Assembly (NCBI GenBank): GCA_003167055.1
Contig: PMUE01000272.1
Span: forward strand, 1 to 8,736
From: Vulcanimicrobiota bacterium
GTDB lineage: Bacteria; Vulcanimicrobiota; Vulcanimicrobiia; Vulcanimicrobiales; Vulcanimicrobiaceae
DNA length: 8,736 bases
Reading direction: 5' to 3'
Shown here: piece after piece, positions 6,493 to 8,736 of the stretch
Layout of the letters: every line of letters begins with the position of its first letter
Numbering within the stretch: position 1 is the stretch's first letter
Made by a program: the position numbers and the translations under genes
The notes under the pieces: model-generated
Told to the model about the DNA's origin: nothing
The model's input: the letters and a program-made list of their open reading frames with translations, nothing else
Databases searched by the model: none

Positions 6493-7815
6493 ATGCTGCC
6501 TGCGGCGCTCCTGGCAACGTCGCTGGCGTTGACGCCCGCGCAAACGGCGAAGATCGATGCGGTGGTCGCGCAAGTGATGCAATCGAGCCACATTCCCGGG
6601 CTCTCGCTCGGCATTGCCCGCGCGGGGCACGCGGTGTTCTTGCGCGGCTACGGCACGCGCGAGTGCGCATCACAAGTGCGCGCAAACGCCTATACCGTGT
6701 ATCGCATCGGCTCGATCACCAAACAATTCACCGCCGCACTCGTCATGCAAGAAGCCGACCGCAGCGCGCTACCGCTCAATGCGGAGCTCGACGGCATCAC
6801 GGTCGCACAATTGCTCTCGCAAACCAGCGGCCTCGTGTCGTATACCGATCCCGGCCAAACGCTGGACAGTGCGCTCAACGCGCCGACGCAGTTTACGCCC
6901 GGAACGCAATGGCAATATAGCAACAGCAACTACTATCTCCTGGGCACGGCGTTGCAGTCGGTCACGAAGGTCAGCTTTGCATCGCTGCTTGCCACACGCA
7001 TCACGCGCCCGCTGCACCTGACCTCGACCACCTTCGCACCGCCGCGCGTCGAGAACGAAGCGCAGGGGTGTACCTGGGACGCGACCGGATGGCAGGCGGC
7101 TCCGGACGGCGCAAACGATCGAGCGGATCTTGCGTTTAGCGCAAGTGCAATGAGCAGCAACGTACCCGATTTGCTGACCTGGCTCTGGAATCTTTACGAC
7201 GGGGCGATCGTCGCATCTGACAGCTTCGACCAGATGACCACCTCGTGGACGCTCGCCGACGGAAAACCGACGAACTACGGCTTCGGCTTCTTCACCGACA
7301 CGTGGTATGGACTGCGCATCGCGCAACATCCGGGGTACATCGACGGCTTTAGCGCCGAAGATGCGATCGTGCTGGACGACGGCACGGTGCTCGCGATACT
7401 TTCGAATGCCGATCGCGTCTCGCTCGTGCCGCTGGCCAAGAGTGTGGTCGAGATCGTCGAGCCGCTGAAGAATCCGGCGCTCGTCGCCACCCTCTCGCAG
7501 CCCGGGGTCTTCGAAGATCCGGCCGTTACCGCATTGGTCAAGACGGTCGTCGCACAGCTCGCCGGCGGAACGATCGAACGCGCGCTGCTTACGCCCAGTT
7601 TCGCGGTGACGCTCGACGAAAGCCGGCTCAACGGCTATGCGAACATGCTGCGCCCACTCGGAAATCTCGAGCAAGCGCTGTTTAATCAATCGACGACCGT
7701 CGACGCCGTTACCAGCGACATCTATACCTTGAACTTCGAACACGGCCGGCTGCGAATGACGCTCAACATGCGCAGTGGGAAGATCGACGCGCTGACGCTG
7801 GAGAGCGGACGCTAG
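6493..7815 (+). CDS. Secreted class C beta-lactamase-fold serine hydrolase with C-terminal NTF2-like domain
   Basis: A 440-aa protein of the beta-lactamase/penicillin-binding-like (Pfam Beta-lactamase, PF00144) family. It has all three active-site motifs: S74-I-T-K77 (nucleophile and base), Y142-S-N144, and H279-P-G281 in place of KTG. LLSQTSGL (107-114) is the usual LLxHTSGL loop with Gln for His. Such proteins act in the envelope as esterases, D-aminopeptidases or peptidoglycan carboxypeptidases; true beta-lactam hydrolysis is not implied. The catalytic domain ends near 325. Residues 326-440 form an extra domain whose ending (YTLNFEHGRLRMTL...GKIDALTLE) looks like the NTF2-like/DUF3887 tails common on these hydrolases. 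The N-terminus is hydrophobic but lacks a basic n-region. A GTG at 6448 would add 15 residues with six arginines before it, so the true start could be upstream. The stop is 4 nt from the next gene, suggesting an operon. Confidence 0.88.
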   Translation: MLPAALLATSLALTPAQTAKIDAVVAQVMQSSHIPGLSLGIARAGHAVFLRGYGTRECASQVRANAYTVYRIGSITKQFTAALVMQEADRSALPLNAELDGITVAQLLSQTSGLVSYTDPGQTLDSALNAPTQFTPGTQWQYSNSNYYLLGTALQSVTKVSFASLLATRITRPLHLTSTTFAPPRVENEAQGCTWDATGWQAAPDGANDRADLAFSASAMSSNVPDLLTWLWNLYDGAIVASDSFDQMTTSWTLADGKPTNYGFGFFTDTWYGLRIAQHPGYIDGFSAEDAIVLDDGTVLAILSNADRVSLVPLAKSVVEIVEPLKNPALVATLSQPGVFEDPAVTALVKTVVAQLAGGTIERALLTPSFAVTLDESRLNGYANMLRPLGNLEQALFNQSTTVDAVTSDIYTLNFEHGRLRMTLNMRSGKIDALTLESGR

Positions 7816-7819
7816 AGCG

Positions 7820-8736
7820 ATGCTGGGCGCGATCGCTGCATCATGGCTGATCGCTCAAACGCTGATCGTTCCCTTGAGCGGGGCACGGACGCGCGATATT
7901 CAGACAGAAACGCTCTTTCACACGCTCTTTCATGATTTTTTTCTCGAAGATGACGGCACGACGTACGTGCAAACCGGCGACATCCCCGCGATGTGGCTGC
8001 GCGATTCTTCAGCGCAAACGATTCCCTACGTGCGTTTTCAATCCGCGTATCCGTTGCTGCGTGCGCGCTTTGCGGGCGTGATCGAGCGCAACGCGCGTGC
8101 GATCGACAAAGACGTCTACGCTAATGCGTTTCAAAGCGACTACCACGCCTGGGAACGCAAGTGGGAGGTCGATTCCATCGCCTGGCCGGTTGTGCTGATC
8201 GAGGCGTACTACGGCGCCACGCACGACCGCACGATCTTCACACCGAACCTGCACGTCGCGCTGCGGCAGATCGTGTACACCTACAACTGCGAAGAGCATC
8301 ACCGCGAGTGCAGTCGCTACGTCTATCCGTATCACGTGCCGACACGCGACGAATTCGACGAGGGGTCCGGCCTCATCTGGGGCGCATTTCGGCCCTCCGA
8401 CGACCCGGTGGAATATCGCTTCAACATTCCGCAAAACGTGCTGGCCGCGGTCGCCTTGCGGGACATCATGCACCTCGCGCGGGTCGGCTACGGTGATGCC
8501 GCCCTCCGAGCGCAAGCAGCGGCGCTCGAGGCGCGCGTGTTCACCGCCATTCTGCGATACGGCGTCTTCTACAACGCGCAGCGCGGCGTTTGGATGTACG
8601 CCTACGAGACCGACGGATTCGGAAACTACAACATCATGGATGACGCAAACATCCCCGATCTCACCGCATTACCGACGATCGACTGGTGCTCCGCCTACGA
8701 TCCGACCTATCTGAAGACGCGTGCGTTTACGCTGAG
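7820..8736 (+). CDS. GH125 exo-alpha-1,6-mannosidase (Mug157-like), 3' end cut by the window edge
   Basis: 305 residues are visible, out of roughly 400-450 usual for the family. GH125 enzymes are metal-independent inverting exo-alpha-mannosidases that remove terminal alpha-1,6-linked mannose. Diagnostic blocks are GDIPAMWLRDSSAQ (53-66), KWEVDSIAWP (114-123), GLIWGAFRPSDD (184-195), FNIPQNVLAAVAL (201-213) and YAYETDGFGNYNIMDDANIP (260-279). From memory of characterised members, the catalytic acid is an Asp near 220, probably in or near the FRPSDD block. The general base Glu lies near 393, which would fall beyond the window. The N-terminus (1-20, MLGAIAASWLIAQTLIVPLS) is hydrophobic but has no basic residue, so it is an atypical signal peptide at best, and the protein may be cytoplasmic. 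The ATG is 4 nt after the hydrolase stop, consistent with co-translation. The pair may process mannosylated glycans, but that link is inference. Confidence 0.92.
   Translation, partial: MLGAIAASWLIAQTLIVPLSGARTRDIQTETLFHTLFHDFFLEDDGTTYVQTGDIPAMWLRDSSAQTIPYVRFQSAYPLLRARFAGVIERNARAIDKDVYANAFQSDYHAWERKWEVDSIAWPVVLIEAYYGATHDRTIFTPNLHVALRQIVYTYNCEEHHRECSRYVYPYHVPTRDEFDEGSGLIWGAFRPSDDPVEYRFNIPQNVLAAVALRDIMHLARVGYGDAALRAQAAALEARVFTAILRYGVFYNAQRGVWMYAYETDGFGNYNIMDDANIPDLTALPTIDWCSAYDPTYLKTRAFTL

Noticed and set aside
6422..6685. Longer meaB protein starting up to 88 codons upstream
   Set aside because: The extension overlaps the divergent serine hydrolase start region, is Arg/Pro-rich and has no counterpart in the MeaB family. 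The ATG at 6421 gives the usual length.
6769..7743. A 324-codon minus-strand frame opposite the serine hydrolase
   Set aside because: The plus strand encodes all three serine hydrolase motifs. The antisense product is low-complexity, Arg-rich and resembles nothing.

Overview
This is a chromosomal window from a moderately GC-rich bacterium that carries B12-dependent acyl-CoA mutase metabolism. The mix resembles little-cultured soil lineages: a MeaB-type G-protein, a two-subunit-style acyl-CoA mutase, secreted serine hydrolases with an extra C-terminal domain, a GH125 mannosidase and LolA-like secreted proteins. My best guess is Candidatus Eremiobacterota/Vulcanimicrobiota (WPS-2), but this rests on gene style only and is weak. 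I see no tRNA, rRNA, CRISPR array, insertion sequence or prophage gene.

Minus strand, read right to left from about 6421 to 1. (1) A MeaB/ArgK G3E GTPase (6421-5516) that guards a B12-dependent mutase. (2) A 259-aa LolA-like orphan (5519-4740), coupled to meaB through a TTGA overlap. (3) A 96-bp gap with a good sigma70-like promoter. (4) A 924-aa receptor-like NACHT ATPase (4643-1869) with a signal peptide, a long extracytoplasmic helical region, one membrane segment and a cytoplasmic NACHT NTPase. (5) A 163-aa secreted cysteine-containing protein (1872-1381), coupled by an ATGA overlap. (6) A 107-bp gap with two hairpins. (7) The large subunit of an acyl-CoA mutase (1273 to beyond position 1), whose two specificity positions carry Phe and Gln, as in isobutyryl-CoA mutase, rather than the Tyr and Arg of methylmalonyl-CoA mutase.

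Plus strand, from 6493 rightwards: a class C beta-lactamase-fold serine hydrolase (6493-7815), followed 4 nt later by a GH125 exo-alpha-1,6-mannosidase (7820 to beyond the right edge). A 71-bp divergent intergenic region separates this pair from meaB.

How they fit: meaB and the mutase form one functional unit. The NACHT gene and the small secreted gene form a second, self-contained unit with its own promoter, sitting between the mutase and its chaperone. That second unit is the best candidate for a little-described system: a membrane-spanning STAND ATPase whose presumed sensor lies outside the cytoplasmic membrane, made together with a secreted partner. A sensing or defence role is inference. 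What the sequence shows directly is the architecture and the gene coupling.
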